Below the pieces are notes generated by a model. The model searched no databases and was not told the origin of the DNA. It saw only the letters and a program-made list of their open reading frames with translations. Made by a program: the position numbers and the translations under genes. Below are positions 15,301-24,766 of a stretch of 27,287 bases of DNA, piece by piece. The stretch covers positions 1 to 27,287 of IMG/VR virus record IMGVR_UViG_3300031951_001004, one strand, 5' to 3'. The stretch's first letter is position 1, and every line of letters starts with the position of its first letter. The DNA is from a virus.

Positions 15301-17436
15301 ATACCAAAAGCGGGTACTGGTGATACCTTTGGATTTGAGGTAAACTGTAGAAATGATATTAAAGGTGGAAATAATAACATAACCGACAATTCCAAAGCTC
15401 AGATATATTCAGTTTATGCAATGGCTTGTAGGAGAGTTAAAATTAAAGAAATTAAAGTTACATTACCACAAGTTGAAGTTGAAAATGAAGTTAAAACCAA
15501 TCAAACTGATATTGCCCCAAAAGAACAAAAGGTAGTTGTAAAATCAACAGTAATACCACCTAGATTACAACCAACTATTAGTGTTACTAAAAAATTGAAA
15601 GATGGTATTAGTAAAAAAATATTAAGAAATCTATTTTCCGAATGTGATTACTTTGATGTAATACAGAAAGAAAATCCGATGATATATCAAACAATTAAGG
15701 AAAAGATTAAATACTTCAACCCAGCGTTCCACTCAATGACACCTGAAGGATTGAATGCTCGTTTAACGTTCTTAAATCAATGTGTTAGACCTGGTGAAAC
15801 AATTCCTGTAATAGGTGCTGATGGTAGACCGAAATATAATGATGCAGTTAATACATCATTTGGTGCTCCTCCCATTCTTATTTTAAGGGTAGGTGACTTT
15901 TATAATACAAAGATTGTTCCTACAAGTTTGGGTTTTACATATGAAAGTAATTTATTGGATATTAATCCTGAAGGTATTGGTATTCAGCCAATGATTGTAA
16001 AAGTATCTATGGGATTCAATATGATTGGAGGACATGGTTTATCCAAACCTGTTGAACAATTGCAGAACGCATTATCATTTAATTATTATGCAAATACTGA
16101 AATATATGATGAAAGGGCGACGCCTACTGATGATTCGTATAAGAAGATAGATAAAGAATTAGAACAAGTTATATTAGCTGGTGAAAAACCTGCAACTCTT
16201 AATAATGTTACTAATAATCCTACAAATGATGGTGGTGATACTATTGGTGAAATTCAGACAAATATACCAATTCCTAGTGGACAAACAGGTGTTACCTCAT
16301 ACCAAAAAGTTATGGATAAATTCTTTGATGAAACCGTAACATACTTCAACACTGTGGTTAACCAAATGGAAAAAATCACATTGACGTATAATATGGGTAT
16401 CATGCAATTAGTGAATGATAAAAGGAAAAATACTAATGGAACCATTTATTTAAGTGGAGCTAGTGTAACACCAAATCCTGAAGTAAAAATAATATGGGGA
16501 CAACCTGATGGTGATAATACAAGATTAACTAAACTATTTACTGATGTAATAAAAGATATTGAAACAAATCAAAATCCATTACTCAATGGCGGATTATTAA
16601 AAAATAATTTACAAAATGGATATTTTGGTGCTGAACCCGAAATCAAAGAATTTAAGCTTAATTTAATTAACTATATTAAAAAATTAAGTTCAGACTTTTC
16701 TAATGGTATTGTTACAACTTATACTGATTTAGTAAATTTTGAAGCTAACTATGTTCAGTATTTTAGAAAGATTAATTTAATTGAAACAAAAACCGATGGT
16801 AAAATTTTAGAAAGTAATGTTCCAAGAGTTTATAATATATCAGGAACCAGTGAAGTTAGTAACTCAAGTAAACCACCAGAAGGACAAGAACCAACAAACA
16901 GAGGTGTACCACAAAATACATTTGAGGAATTAGATTTTGATTATACAGATGTGATTCAATCACTCAAAGAGTATAACAAACTTTTGGATTCAAGTGGTAT
17001 AACTACAAGTAATGAATATCAAGATGGTGAGTTTAGACTGGCTGATACTGAAGCTAATTTTGATCTTGAGAATAAACTTTTCTTCATGGTTATTTCTAGA
17101 ATTTTGGATAATAAAAATAAAAGACAAGAATTTGTTTCCGCTTTAACTAAAGGACCTTCAGTAAGTAAAAACAACTTTAAAAATAAATTAGAAAAGGTTG
17201 TTGAAAAGTTACAAAACAAATATTCAAAAGAATTAAGAAAAGAAGAAAAGTTATTTGAGAACTTTAGAAAAAATAAAGAGTTCAAAACATTTGTTAATGA
17301 ACCATTACAAAAATTATTTCCTAAAGGTAAAACAAGAAAATTTGAATACTCAACAGTACCGGGAACTAATGATGTTGCACAGAAGGCTCAAATATTAGCA
17401 CTATACACAAAAAAAACAAATATATTAGAATTCTAA
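12316..17436 (+). CDS. Large baseplate protein with tube-like region and OmpA-like domain, 1706 residues
   Basis: No single T4 gene matches its length. The N-terminal 550 residues are Pro/Gly/Asn/Ser-rich. At about 605-720 lies a tube-initiator-like stretch (GGRVMWFPPYDLTFSD, FLGRPEPIYTYNNTTRSGSI, SWKIIVDHPSVMN). At about 910-1010 lies an OmpA-C-like domain with MIGSASALG and the signature YNKNLSLRRIDSVKKFF; the usual Asp of the GHTD box is not present. At about 1135-1262 lies a second beta-rich region, with ILRVGDFYNTKIVPTSLGFT and SMGFNMIGGHGLSKPVEQLQ. The C-terminus is charged and coiled-coil-like. Its place after the tape measure and before gp53 suggests the role of T4 gp48/gp54 (tube initiation on the hub), enlarged with a possible cell-wall-binding module. 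That function is inferred. Confidence 0.65.
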   Translation: MSDSSLSFISTASFRNSLMSRNLAPYTLQGVYSPPVSNTNYPTVIGDLNVIDSPNNLIGDSPFPDRLYPLNEYGPEGGYSNTVINNKYPLRPNKGEYDPNDTELDLVNEFYIDAAYIENRYGPIGGYMSMVVIDSLENKNKLYTPYWNPPTFIPSSYSPYQILLSNDPTGSSGLLSQDSFIVKLGAQTLKNLLQDRVDVENAQINGSAGSLDTFSNPLNSTLLVSGRLDTTNKNYKITIPEQGLGTSQSLSSRLSDNYFPASPIPGDYFIESPFNGGSSAQITSGVNALNQLTGGALGGILNVLRNPSQIFLANTGNGQRSILFANIDYNRYQPPYDRNLGAAVAVGQFALNALDVTTGGFYVGSRNADPSTITSPPNQIPVDAFGRQIQTPVYGPSELGILFEGNENKINFGLAGKSFTDGGGIDGQFVWTSPKYKGNAGYKATPGGGVGSLDTEFNQISSQYTSNESTSITFKPSSILDATQRLIESADNVAGITKLKHVGNAINQVSKVFNDGYKEMTKGSRVLSYQDNTNGGEAGIEYCRVFTKDTPYYTYNDLQKTDGITTSGRRFVNSVFDNTYNLNIAPLRNPGSTNILPNEKGQLVAKKYMFSLENLAWRTSSRPGLTYDDLPVCERGPNGGRVMWFPPYDLTFSDTSTPNFQQTNFLGRPEPIYTYNNTTRSGSISWKIIVDHPSVMNTIIEKQLKGQQKERIDSIIDSFFAGCVKYDVYELAKKFNMLKPSDIYEYQEILNNPRLTREELAGVNFEIQKTVTIPAPIGGSTNGQGGDSNISNVDKKTYQDDPEQKNFEDRYKELAFYFHDDIPGPQTGTVSNQPYSQTFDSYKSLMTTYENTSNSLFGDTSPFCKKTGTVKVTENGRTQVDTGKSHQQYCNEAKNVKQFFDTIVESNYNVISKNEKNFIVDAYNIIKKGGTVTIEMIGSASALGNQDYNKNLSLRRIDSVKKFFKETTIGDANLGNEIDKKFFIKSAQGDGEDISIPKAGTGDTFGFEVNCRNDIKGGNNNITDNSKAQIYSVYAMACRRVKIKEIKVTLPQVEVENEVKTNQTDIAPKEQKVVVKSTVIPPRLQPTISVTKKLKDGISKKILRNLFSECDYFDVIQKENPMIYQTIKEKIKYFNPAFHSMTPEGLNARLTFLNQCVRPGETIPVIGADGRPKYNDAVNTSFGAPPILILRVGDFYNTKIVPTSLGFTYESNLLDINPEGIGIQPMIVKVSMGFNMIGGHGLSKPVEQLQNALSFNYYANTEIYDERATPTDDSYKKIDKELEQVILAGEKPATLNNVTNNPTNDGGDTIGEIQTNIPIPSGQTGVTSYQKVMDKFFDETVTYFNTVVNQMEKITLTYNMGIMQLVNDKRKNTNGTIYLSGASVTPNPEVKIIWGQPDGDNTRLTKLFTDVIKDIETNQNPLLNGGLLKNNLQNGYFGAEPEIKEFKLNLINYIKKLSSDFSNGIVTTYTDLVNFEANYVQYFRKINLIETKTDGKILESNVPRVYNISGTSEVSNSSKPPEGQEPTNRGVPQNTFEELDFDYTDVIQSLKEYNKLLDSSGITTSNEYQDGEFRLADTEANFDLENKLFFMVISRILDNKNKRQEFVSALTKGPSVSKNNFKNKLEKVVEKLQNKYSKELRKEEKLFENFRKNKEFKTFVNEPLQKLFPKGKTRKFEYSTVPGTNDVAQKAQILALYTKKTNILEF

Positions 17437-17438
17437 TT

Positions 17439-17762
17439 ATGGCTAGACAAATTTATAATCGTTACAATGAATTTCTTGTTGATGGTCAACAAACGGTTGT
17501 TCCATATATTAACTTGCCCGCCAAGTCAACTGATAAAAGATATATTTACAAAGTCGGAATGACAAGGATGGATAAAGTATCACAACAATATTACGGTAGC
17601 CCAACATTTGGATGGTTAATTTTGATGGGTAATCCGATTTATGGTGGACTCGAATGGAATATACCCGATGGGGCAATATTAACCATTCCGTATCCATTAG
17701 TTTCATCCTTGCAAGATTATAAAAACGAGTTAGAAAATTATTTCTTTTATTATGGTAAGTAG
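17439..17762 (+). CDS. 53: Baseplate wedge protein, gp53 type (LysM-like)
   Basis: This 107-residue protein has the core GMTRMDKVSQQYYGSPTFGW, then LILMGNPIYGG and IPDGAILTIPYPL. That is the gp53-type pattern: a LysM-like fold in which a short helix pair follows the xDKxSxxYYG motif. In T4 gp53 clamps wedges around the hub. The start is 2 bases after the preceding stop, and the end overlaps the next gene by 11 bases, so three baseplate genes are tightly coupled. Confidence 0.85.
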   Translation: MARQIYNRYNEFLVDGQQTVVPYINLPAKSTDKRYIYKVGMTRMDKVSQQYYGSPTFGWLILMGNPIYGGLEWNIPDGAILTIPYPLVSSLQDYKNELENYFFYYGK

Positions 17763-20700
17763 ACCTGAAAATATATTAGTTGAATTTGATTACAATAACA
17801 TTACAGTTATAGATCCAAATAAAGTTGTTGATGAATTTGGGGTATCAAAAGAAAGATTAATCCGACATGAGGATTTGGTTATGTATGCAAACTTGGAATG
17901 TAGTTTATTACCAAGAACTAAGTTAGCTATCGGAGTTGCAAATAATGATGCAATTCAGACAATATCAATAGCTAGTATTAACTTTTTGAAACCTGGTGGA
18001 AAACAGTATTTGGATAATTCTTATACTGATGAAATAACAGGTAAAGATACAATCAATGGTGAAGGTGTTAATCAACCTAAAGTTAATTCAATTAAAAATC
18101 CTAATAAATCAAATGATTATTATACTAGACAAACTATTTTGTCAGGAGGAAAACCAGGACCTACGGACAATGGATTATTGGGTATTAAAAGTATTACAAT
18201 TAGACAGAATACTTCATTCACACCTCAAGTTAAAATAACATTGGAAGATGTTAAAGGTAGAGCTTTGTTTGAATCGGGAGATCAGTCCCCATATGCTGCC
18301 TTCTTCAACTTACCTTATCCAACATTTTATTTAACAATAAAAGGATATTTGGGAAAGGCTGTTAGGTTAGCGTTAATGTTAACTAAATTTGGAGCATCTT
18401 ATGATACAGGTAGTGGTAATTTTAAAATAGATTTGGATTTTGTAACATACAAATATACAATATTGGCTGAGGTTTCAATGGGACATCTGTTAGCCACTCC
18501 ACATATGTATAAATCTAAATTAAGTATTCAAAGTACTAAAGGTGGTGGAAGTAATTTTACTGATGTGAGTGATGGTGTAGTTGAAAAAGGATATCAAAAA
18601 ATACAAGAGTTATATAGTGAGTATAAGTCGAAAGGTTTAATTCCTGATGATTTTCCTGAGTTAACAATTTTACAACTAAGAGATAGACTTGATTTTTTTA
18701 TTAAAAACAAGTTGGAAACTTTCGCTAAACAAAATATGACCCCATTAACAAATTTGGAGACATATAGAACACAGTTATCGGATTATCAAGGTGAGGTATT
18801 TCTTTTTGAAGCGGGAAAAAGATCTTGGTTTAATACCTATATGGATAAAACTAATTTCTATGTGTTAGATGATAAAGTTACCAAAGTATATATTTTCAAA
18901 AAAGAATTTAGTTCATCGGTAGAAAGAGAAAAGGCGTTAACTAAACTTAACGGTATTATTAATGAATATAATAAAAAACTTAATGATAATAAAACTTGTG
19001 GAACTGTTGCTAATTCTGGGTATGAAATTGGTGGAAAATTTACACCAGCGTCTATACCAAATAGAGTTACCGTTAATGTATTTAATGTTGACATTAAAGT
19101 TGAAGATGTTGACATAACCGAAACTTATATTAAAAGATCTGGAAAAGAACCAACAGAAACACAAAGATTAGGATTGGAGGCAGAACTTAAAAGTTCATTT
19201 AGAAGTGCGACTCAAATGAAATTACAAAATGGTGAATTACTAACTGATACCACTTTTTATATATTTGAGGGTGAAAATAGATTTATGGATTTAACTAAAC
19301 AGATGGAAACTGAAAGGTTAAAAATTAAAGAAACTGTTGAAACTGAAATCACGAATTTATTATCAGAATTGTTAAAAAACAACAATGATGGAGTTGGATT
19401 TGTACCAAATCTTAGAAATGTACTTGCAGTTATATTTGCAAGTGGGGAAGCATTTATTCGATTAATGGATGATGTTCACACAAAAGCGTGGGAACAAAGA
19501 GATAATGATATTAGAAAAAATGTTATCTTTAATAAAGAAGTTGCTGGAGCATCTCAAGATAACTTAAATTCGGGAAATAATTTTAATACACCAGTATATC
19601 CGTGGCCTCAAGTAATATTAGCGACGAATGGAGATAAGGGACAAGAGAAATATGAGATTAGATATCCCGGTGATAATTCATTAGTCAAGATTACAAAGGC
19701 GGACAACTATGTGGCATGGCCGGAAGTTGAATTTGTTGAAGAATTTATAAAAGGTTTTGTTCAAAGAACTAACCCCAAAAAAGAACTAGGACCAACCCAG
19801 AACGAATTATATGATATCAAGAGGGTTACATTCAACGCCATTGAATTCCCTGTCACAAATCAGTTATTTAGTAATAAAGAAGAAGTAAAATATTTTTATG
19901 AATTATATGAGAGATTAATATTCATTTCAAATTATTCAAAACTATCAAGAGCGTATTTGTCAAATTCTGTGGTTGGACAAATCACTGAGGTAATTGCTGA
20001 AACAGAAAAAATAAATATAGTTAATAGTTTATCTAATGATAATCCTTTTATAATACAAAAACTCAAAAACTATGGAATTAACTCAAGTAATATAACAACA
20101 ATCTTGAAACAATTCTCTAATGGTGGAACAGGTATTAGCTGGCAAAATTATATTAGGGGTATATTCAATACCAAATATATTAAAAATATTATTGAAAACA
20201 GTCAATTTGAATTTATAAGTCCTTCCATATTCAATAATAGATTGTCGCAACCTCAAGTTTCAATATCTGGTGAGGATAAACTTATAAATTACATTACAGG
20301 ATCAACTGATTCAAATAGTATTGATTATACTGATACATTCCCTTTTACTAATTTGGATTGGGTTAAATCAAACTTATCCGATGGAAGTTCAATTTCCGAT
20401 ATCAAATCAAGTTTTGATACTAGAAAGGTATTAAATTACAGTCAGAGTAGAAAAACAATTACAAACTTTTCTGATACCGCTGAAAAAAATAAAATCAAAC
20501 CTTTTACTAATTTTTTAACACAAACACCTCAAGAACCACAACCTGTGGGACAGAATCAGGCGATTAATTTAAAAACTTTTTATGAGGGTAGAATAAATGA
20601 ATATAAGAATCAATTAGTTACTGAGGGAAATATAAGATATAGAAATTATAGTGGATTTGTAAATGCGGAACAGACAACCTCAATGTTGAATACTCCATAT

Positions 20701-23700
20701 TTTATAAATGCAATTCAGGATGGATTAAAAAAATTCAGAGAATATGATAAACATCCATTTGTATCTGCAGCTTATTTATTTTTAAATAGTCTCCCCCTAT
20801 CAACATTAAGGGAAAAGTATAAATCATTAACTAATAATCAACCTGAAGATTTAGATTATATCTTTGCGTCACTTAAAAAGTTTGGCGCGGTACACAAAAT
20901 GCCGTATGCTTGGATATTAAAAATGGGTTCGATATGGCATAGATATAAAAAATATGTTGAGAGTGGTGTTGATATTTTGGATAATTCTTGGAAAAACTTT
21001 GACAGTTTAACTAATTACGATCCAGGTACATCAGCCTTAACCAAAACATATTATTTAACTTATGAAGGTGCTAATATAGATATTATTTTGGAGGATATTA
21101 ATGTTTTGGGTTCACAAACATCGGTTATAATTAACACCGGGTTTTACCCAAAATTAATTAATGATTTTAATATATTTTTACAAGGGTTTGAAATTATTAA
21201 AACTAATACCCAAGTTAATGGGGCGTGTTCGATTAACGGTACAACATTAACTGTTAATCAAATTAATGGGGGGTTATTACAAGTTGGTAATATACTTGCC
21301 GGATTAAATTTAGAACCTAATACAACTATTGTTTCATTTTTAAATGGAGCGACTGGTGGAACGGGTGATTATCAAATTAATATTTCACAAACGGCAACAA
21401 CCGCTTTATTTAGTGTTACTAATGTTCCTTTCGGAGGATTTACAAGTGCAAGTATCAATGATGCTTTTGCGTCTGGTTTAACTTTAAATTATGTTGGGGA
21501 TTCAATTATTGATTGGAGTAATACATTAGAGACAAAAAATATTAGGGTAATACCTTGGTCGATTACGGTTAATAGTGGGGATAATAAATTTGCTTATTTA
21601 TTACCATCACATGGTTCGTTATTAAATCAAGCTAAGTATGAAACATTCAAAAACAATGATTTAAAAATTGAACTAACAGGTAATACATCATTACATAATG
21701 GTTCTGTTAGATTATTTTGGACGGCGCCAAATTATGGTTATTATGATAATACTAAAGTTAGTAAACCATCTCCGACTGATTATATTAAAAAAATATTTTC
21801 AGATAGAGTTAATCAGGAAAATTTCTCAATAAATGGTATATCGGCATATACCAAAATGGATGAAGTTTTATCTGTTTTTGAAAGATCGGTATTGGATGGT
21901 TTTGAGAAAGAGTTCTTAAAATTTTCGAGAACTGTATATGATATTGATGATACTATTGGTTCTTCGGTGGATCCATTACAAATAATGGAATTATCGTCTT
22001 CTGCAGATTTACAGAATCAAATAAATCAGAGTAGTGGAACGGTAAGTGAAAAAAATATTCGTAATTTCCAAGCATTTATGAGGGAAATGATGAAGCTACC
22101 TAAATTAACTGGAAATACGGGAACTGAAATTGTTACAAAATATCAATCAAAACAGTTTGAAATATTCAACAGTTATATCAATCAATTTTTACAGTTTGAT
22201 GTTTATTTTAAATTTGGTAACCCATCAAATTATGATAGAAAACTATTCTATTCATTTTCAAATGTACCTGTTGTAGATGCTTACGAATGGGATAAATATA
22301 CTATAGTAACTCCTGACGCACTACCTACTAATGGTGGTGGAGTATCACTATTAACATCCAAAACAAATTATCCTGACGCATGGAGAACTTTGGAAACCTA
22401 TGTTGGATTCTCAAATATACCTGAATTAAAATACGATAACAACGGTTCATATATTACAGATTTCTTTATTGATTTGAATGTTGCCTTCACCGAGTTTAAT
22501 ATTAAGCAATTTGCTAAAATTATTAAGATGTATGCAACTCAAAAGTTGAACAAATTTCAGTCGAACCCAATAAGTCCACCAACACCTATCCCAAGTACAC
22601 CACCAAATATTGTTGCGATTGCGTTACTTAAAAATCTATATACTATATCAGTAGAACAAAGAGGACCTAAATATAGATCAATTTATAAAAGTCCTGAAGG
22701 TGTTTTATTGTTTGAAAGTGCTTTTACTTTTTATACTATAGTTGGTACAACACCTACTGATATTAAACAAAAATTAATAGATGAGGTTATTATCGGTGCT
22801 TACGGTAGTACAACAACTAATCCGAATGATCCACAGTATATTGTGAGATTAGAAGAAATTGATCCACCAACTTACGATCCGATACCAAGTCCACTTAACA
22901 AAAATGGTATTAATGCGTTCTTTAATGGTATGACAACATTTTTAAATGGGGTTGAAGATTTTCAAGGTAAGATTATAAATGTGTTAATACCTAAATTACA
23001 GAAAGATTTACCTGATGTTAATAATACTATAGAACCTGCAAAGGCTAATGAATTAAATGGAGAACCACAACCTAAAGTTGAACTATGGGAATCATTTAAA
23101 GCTTTAAATGATAAATGGATTGCAGGTAACGATTTTAAAAACAAGACATTATTCGAGGACGTTCTTTTATTAGATAGAGCCAGTAGAAATATTGGTGATA
23201 AAGTTTTAATAGATATTTTTAAATTAAAAGAAACCTTAAATACCATAGCACCAAAAGTTAACATGTTGTCATTTGTTCAGACAATAATCGTTGAAAATAA
23301 TTTTGTTGTTATGAATATCCCATCGTATATTAATTTCTATAATGTACAAGAAGCAACTAAAAATCCTAAACCCAAAGTTGAAGGTAGTGCGGATTTTGCA
23401 AACACACTATTCGGTACATTTTTGAATGTAGATTATAGAGATTCCACCGCAAAAATGGTTTGTTTTTATGGTGGTAAACCGAGTGAACAATTGGATATTA
23501 AAAATGTTGATTATAGATTTAGAAATGACGCTTTTGATTTGAGAAGAGCCAGTGACAATCCATTAATTGAAGATTTAACAGGAAAAAAAGATTGGGATAA
23601 ATCAAACAAAGTTGTTGGATTTAATGTTGATATTGGACCTCAAAATCAAGGGGTATTTAAAACATTTAGTGTTGGACAAAACTCAGGTTTGGCGACTGCG

Positions 23701-24738
23701 GAGTCGTTAGAAATATTAAATCAAATGGCTAATCAAGGTGGTAACCGTGGAGGGACAACTCAAAACATTTCTTTATATAATTTATATAAAAATAGAAGTT
23801 ATTCATGTTCGGTTAGTATGTTGGGTAATGCTTTGATACAACCAACGATGTACTTTAACCTTAGAAATGTCCCGATGTTTAGTGGACCTTATATGATATT
23901 GGAAGTAAATCACCAAATATCTTCAGGAGAATTTTCAACGGACATTAGAGGAATTCGACAACCAACAGCATCATTACCAAAAATTGATAATTATCTACAA
24001 TCACTTAAGACAAATTTAATTAGTAAAATCAATGAAGTAATTACACAAGAAAAAGATGCGGATACTGCTAAGAATCCAACTAATATTGCGGGACTATCAA
24101 GTCAGGCTCAAACTTTATTGGCGACTAATTCTAATACAATTAATAGTAATCAGACATGTACACCAACGATAACTAGGTACGAAAGATTTACAAATGAATC
24201 ACCAAAAAGAAATGAAATAACTGCATTAGATGCTAGAAATATAATTTCTGAAATTATTTTTGTTAATGTAACAGAACAAAATAAAGAGAAAAAATTAATA
24301 TTGGCGATTAGTATTTTTGCAAAAATATATATTGGTAGTAGAAGTTCACAATCCTCAAAATTCCAAGCCTATGGTTATAATTTTATGGGGTTAGATTTGA
24401 AAGCTGATTGGGGTGAATTATCACCATATACTGACAATAAATTTTTCTGTTCTAATAATAATACTCCTTATCTTATTTTTGGAAGTTTTAATAAGAATAT
24501 TGATTTCTTAAAAGCAAGATGGGAACCTAGAATGTTGAATAATACCCAAGTTCCAGCAGGACAAGGAACACAAATAGCTATAGATTTTATTACTAAGTTT
24601 GTTGTTGAAAATGGATTTAATAATATTAATGAGGGTGTTGCGTTCTACAATAAAATAAAACAAGATGGAACATTATCAGATTACACTAAAGTTGTTAGTG
24701 AAGCATTTGTTTTATGGGATTCAATGAGAAATCGATAA
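17752..24738 (+). CDS. Giant baseplate hub-like protein, 2328 residues
   Basis: N-terminal residues 1-260 include ITIRQNTSFTPQVKITLEDV and then SPYAAFFNLPYPTFYLTIKG, a beta-rich region seen in phage baseplate proteins. Residues about 1152-1225 (SINGTTLTVNQINGGLLQVG to ISQTATTALFSV) form a small module typical of fibre and adhesin-like proteins. Residues about 2007-2070 (NALIQPTMYFNLRNVPMFSG, YMILEVNHQISSGEFSTDIR) resemble the end of gp27/VgrG-type hub domains. The last 180 residues look lysozyme/glucosaminidase-like (FQAYGYNFMGLDLKADWG) but lack an obvious catalytic Glu. A T4 gp27-gp5-like hub in one chain is the best guess. The start at 17752 overlaps the gp53-type gene by 11 bases. No intein or frameshift is seen. 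Confidence 0.65.
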   Translation: MVSRPENILVEFDYNNITVIDPNKVVDEFGVSKERLIRHEDLVMYANLECSLLPRTKLAIGVANNDAIQTISIASINFLKPGGKQYLDNSYTDEITGKDTINGEGVNQPKVNSIKNPNKSNDYYTRQTILSGGKPGPTDNGLLGIKSITIRQNTSFTPQVKITLEDVKGRALFESGDQSPYAAFFNLPYPTFYLTIKGYLGKAVRLALMLTKFGASYDTGSGNFKIDLDFVTYKYTILAEVSMGHLLATPHMYKSKLSIQSTKGGGSNFTDVSDGVVEKGYQKIQELYSEYKSKGLIPDDFPELTILQLRDRLDFFIKNKLETFAKQNMTPLTNLETYRTQLSDYQGEVFLFEAGKRSWFNTYMDKTNFYVLDDKVTKVYIFKKEFSSSVEREKALTKLNGIINEYNKKLNDNKTCGTVANSGYEIGGKFTPASIPNRVTVNVFNVDIKVEDVDITETYIKRSGKEPTETQRLGLEAELKSSFRSATQMKLQNGELLTDTTFYIFEGENRFMDLTKQMETERLKIKETVETEITNLLSELLKNNNDGVGFVPNLRNVLAVIFASGEAFIRLMDDVHTKAWEQRDNDIRKNVIFNKEVAGASQDNLNSGNNFNTPVYPWPQVILATNGDKGQEKYEIRYPGDNSLVKITKADNYVAWPEVEFVEEFIKGFVQRTNPKKELGPTQNELYDIKRVTFNAIEFPVTNQLFSNKEEVKYFYELYERLIFISNYSKLSRAYLSNSVVGQITEVIAETEKINIVNSLSNDNPFIIQKLKNYGINSSNITTILKQFSNGGTGISWQNYIRGIFNTKYIKNIIENSQFEFISPSIFNNRLSQPQVSISGEDKLINYITGSTDSNSIDYTDTFPFTNLDWVKSNLSDGSSISDIKSSFDTRKVLNYSQSRKTITNFSDTAEKNKIKPFTNFLTQTPQEPQPVGQNQAINLKTFYEGRINEYKNQLVTEGNIRYRNYSGFVNAEQTTSMLNTPYFINAIQDGLKKFREYDKHPFVSAAYLFLNSLPLSTLREKYKSLTNNQPEDLDYIFASLKKFGAVHKMPYAWILKMGSIWHRYKKYVESGVDILDNSWKNFDSLTNYDPGTSALTKTYYLTYEGANIDIILEDINVLGSQTSVIINTGFYPKLINDFNIFLQGFEIIKTNTQVNGACSINGTTLTVNQINGGLLQVGNILAGLNLEPNTTIVSFLNGATGGTGDYQINISQTATTALFSVTNVPFGGFTSASINDAFASGLTLNYVGDSIIDWSNTLETKNIRVIPWSITVNSGDNKFAYLLPSHGSLLNQAKYETFKNNDLKIELTGNTSLHNGSVRLFWTAPNYGYYDNTKVSKPSPTDYIKKIFSDRVNQENFSINGISAYTKMDEVLSVFERSVLDGFEKEFLKFSRTVYDIDDTIGSSVDPLQIMELSSSADLQNQINQSSGTVSEKNIRNFQAFMREMMKLPKLTGNTGTEIVTKYQSKQFEIFNSYINQFLQFDVYFKFGNPSNYDRKLFYSFSNVPVVDAYEWDKYTIVTPDALPTNGGGVSLLTSKTNYPDAWRTLETYVGFSNIPELKYDNNGSYITDFFIDLNVAFTEFNIKQFAKIIKMYATQKLNKFQSNPISPPTPIPSTPPNIVAIALLKNLYTISVEQRGPKYRSIYKSPEGVLLFESAFTFYTIVGTTPTDIKQKLIDEVIIGAYGSTTTNPNDPQYIVRLEEIDPPTYDPIPSPLNKNGINAFFNGMTTFLNGVEDFQGKIINVLIPKLQKDLPDVNNTIEPAKANELNGEPQPKVELWESFKALNDKWIAGNDFKNKTLFEDVLLLDRASRNIGDKVLIDIFKLKETLNTIAPKVNMLSFVQTIIVENNFVVMNIPSYINFYNVQEATKNPKPKVEGSADFANTLFGTFLNVDYRDSTAKMVCFYGGKPSEQLDIKNVDYRFRNDAFDLRRASDNPLIEDLTGKKDWDKSNKVVGFNVDIGPQNQGVFKTFSVGQNSGLATAESLEILNQMANQGGNRGGTTQNISLYNLYKNRSYSCSVSMLGNALIQPTMYFNLRNVPMFSGPYMILEVNHQISSGEFSTDIRGIRQPTASLPKIDNYLQSLKTNLISKINEVITQEKDADTAKNPTNIAGLSSQAQTLLATNSNTINSNQTCTPTITRYERFTNESPKRNEITALDARNIISEIIFVNVTEQNKEKKLILAISIFAKIYIGSRSSQSSKFQAYGYNFMGLDLKADWGELSPYTDNKFFCSNNNTPYLIFGSFNKNIDFLKARWEPRMLNNTQVPAGQGTQIAIDFITKFVVENGFNNINEGVAFYNKIKQDGTLSDYTKVVSEAFVLWDSMRNR

Positions 24739-24758
24739 TTTTTTTTAATAAACCAATA

Positions 24759-24766
24759 TATTTATA
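24759..24766 (+). promoter_or_regulatory. TATTTATA element upstream of the 74-residue gene
   Basis: It lies inside AATATATTTATATT (24755-24768), a 6-base inverted repeat around TT. The leader TTAAAATAAAAACT follows, before the ATG at 24781. It is a candidate late promoter for the two genes 24781-25699. Confidence 0.45.

Noticed and set aside
17752-24738. Intein or frameshift explaining the length of the giant hub gene
   Set aside because: No intein splice-junction pattern and no break in frame or coding style were seen; extra domains explain the size.
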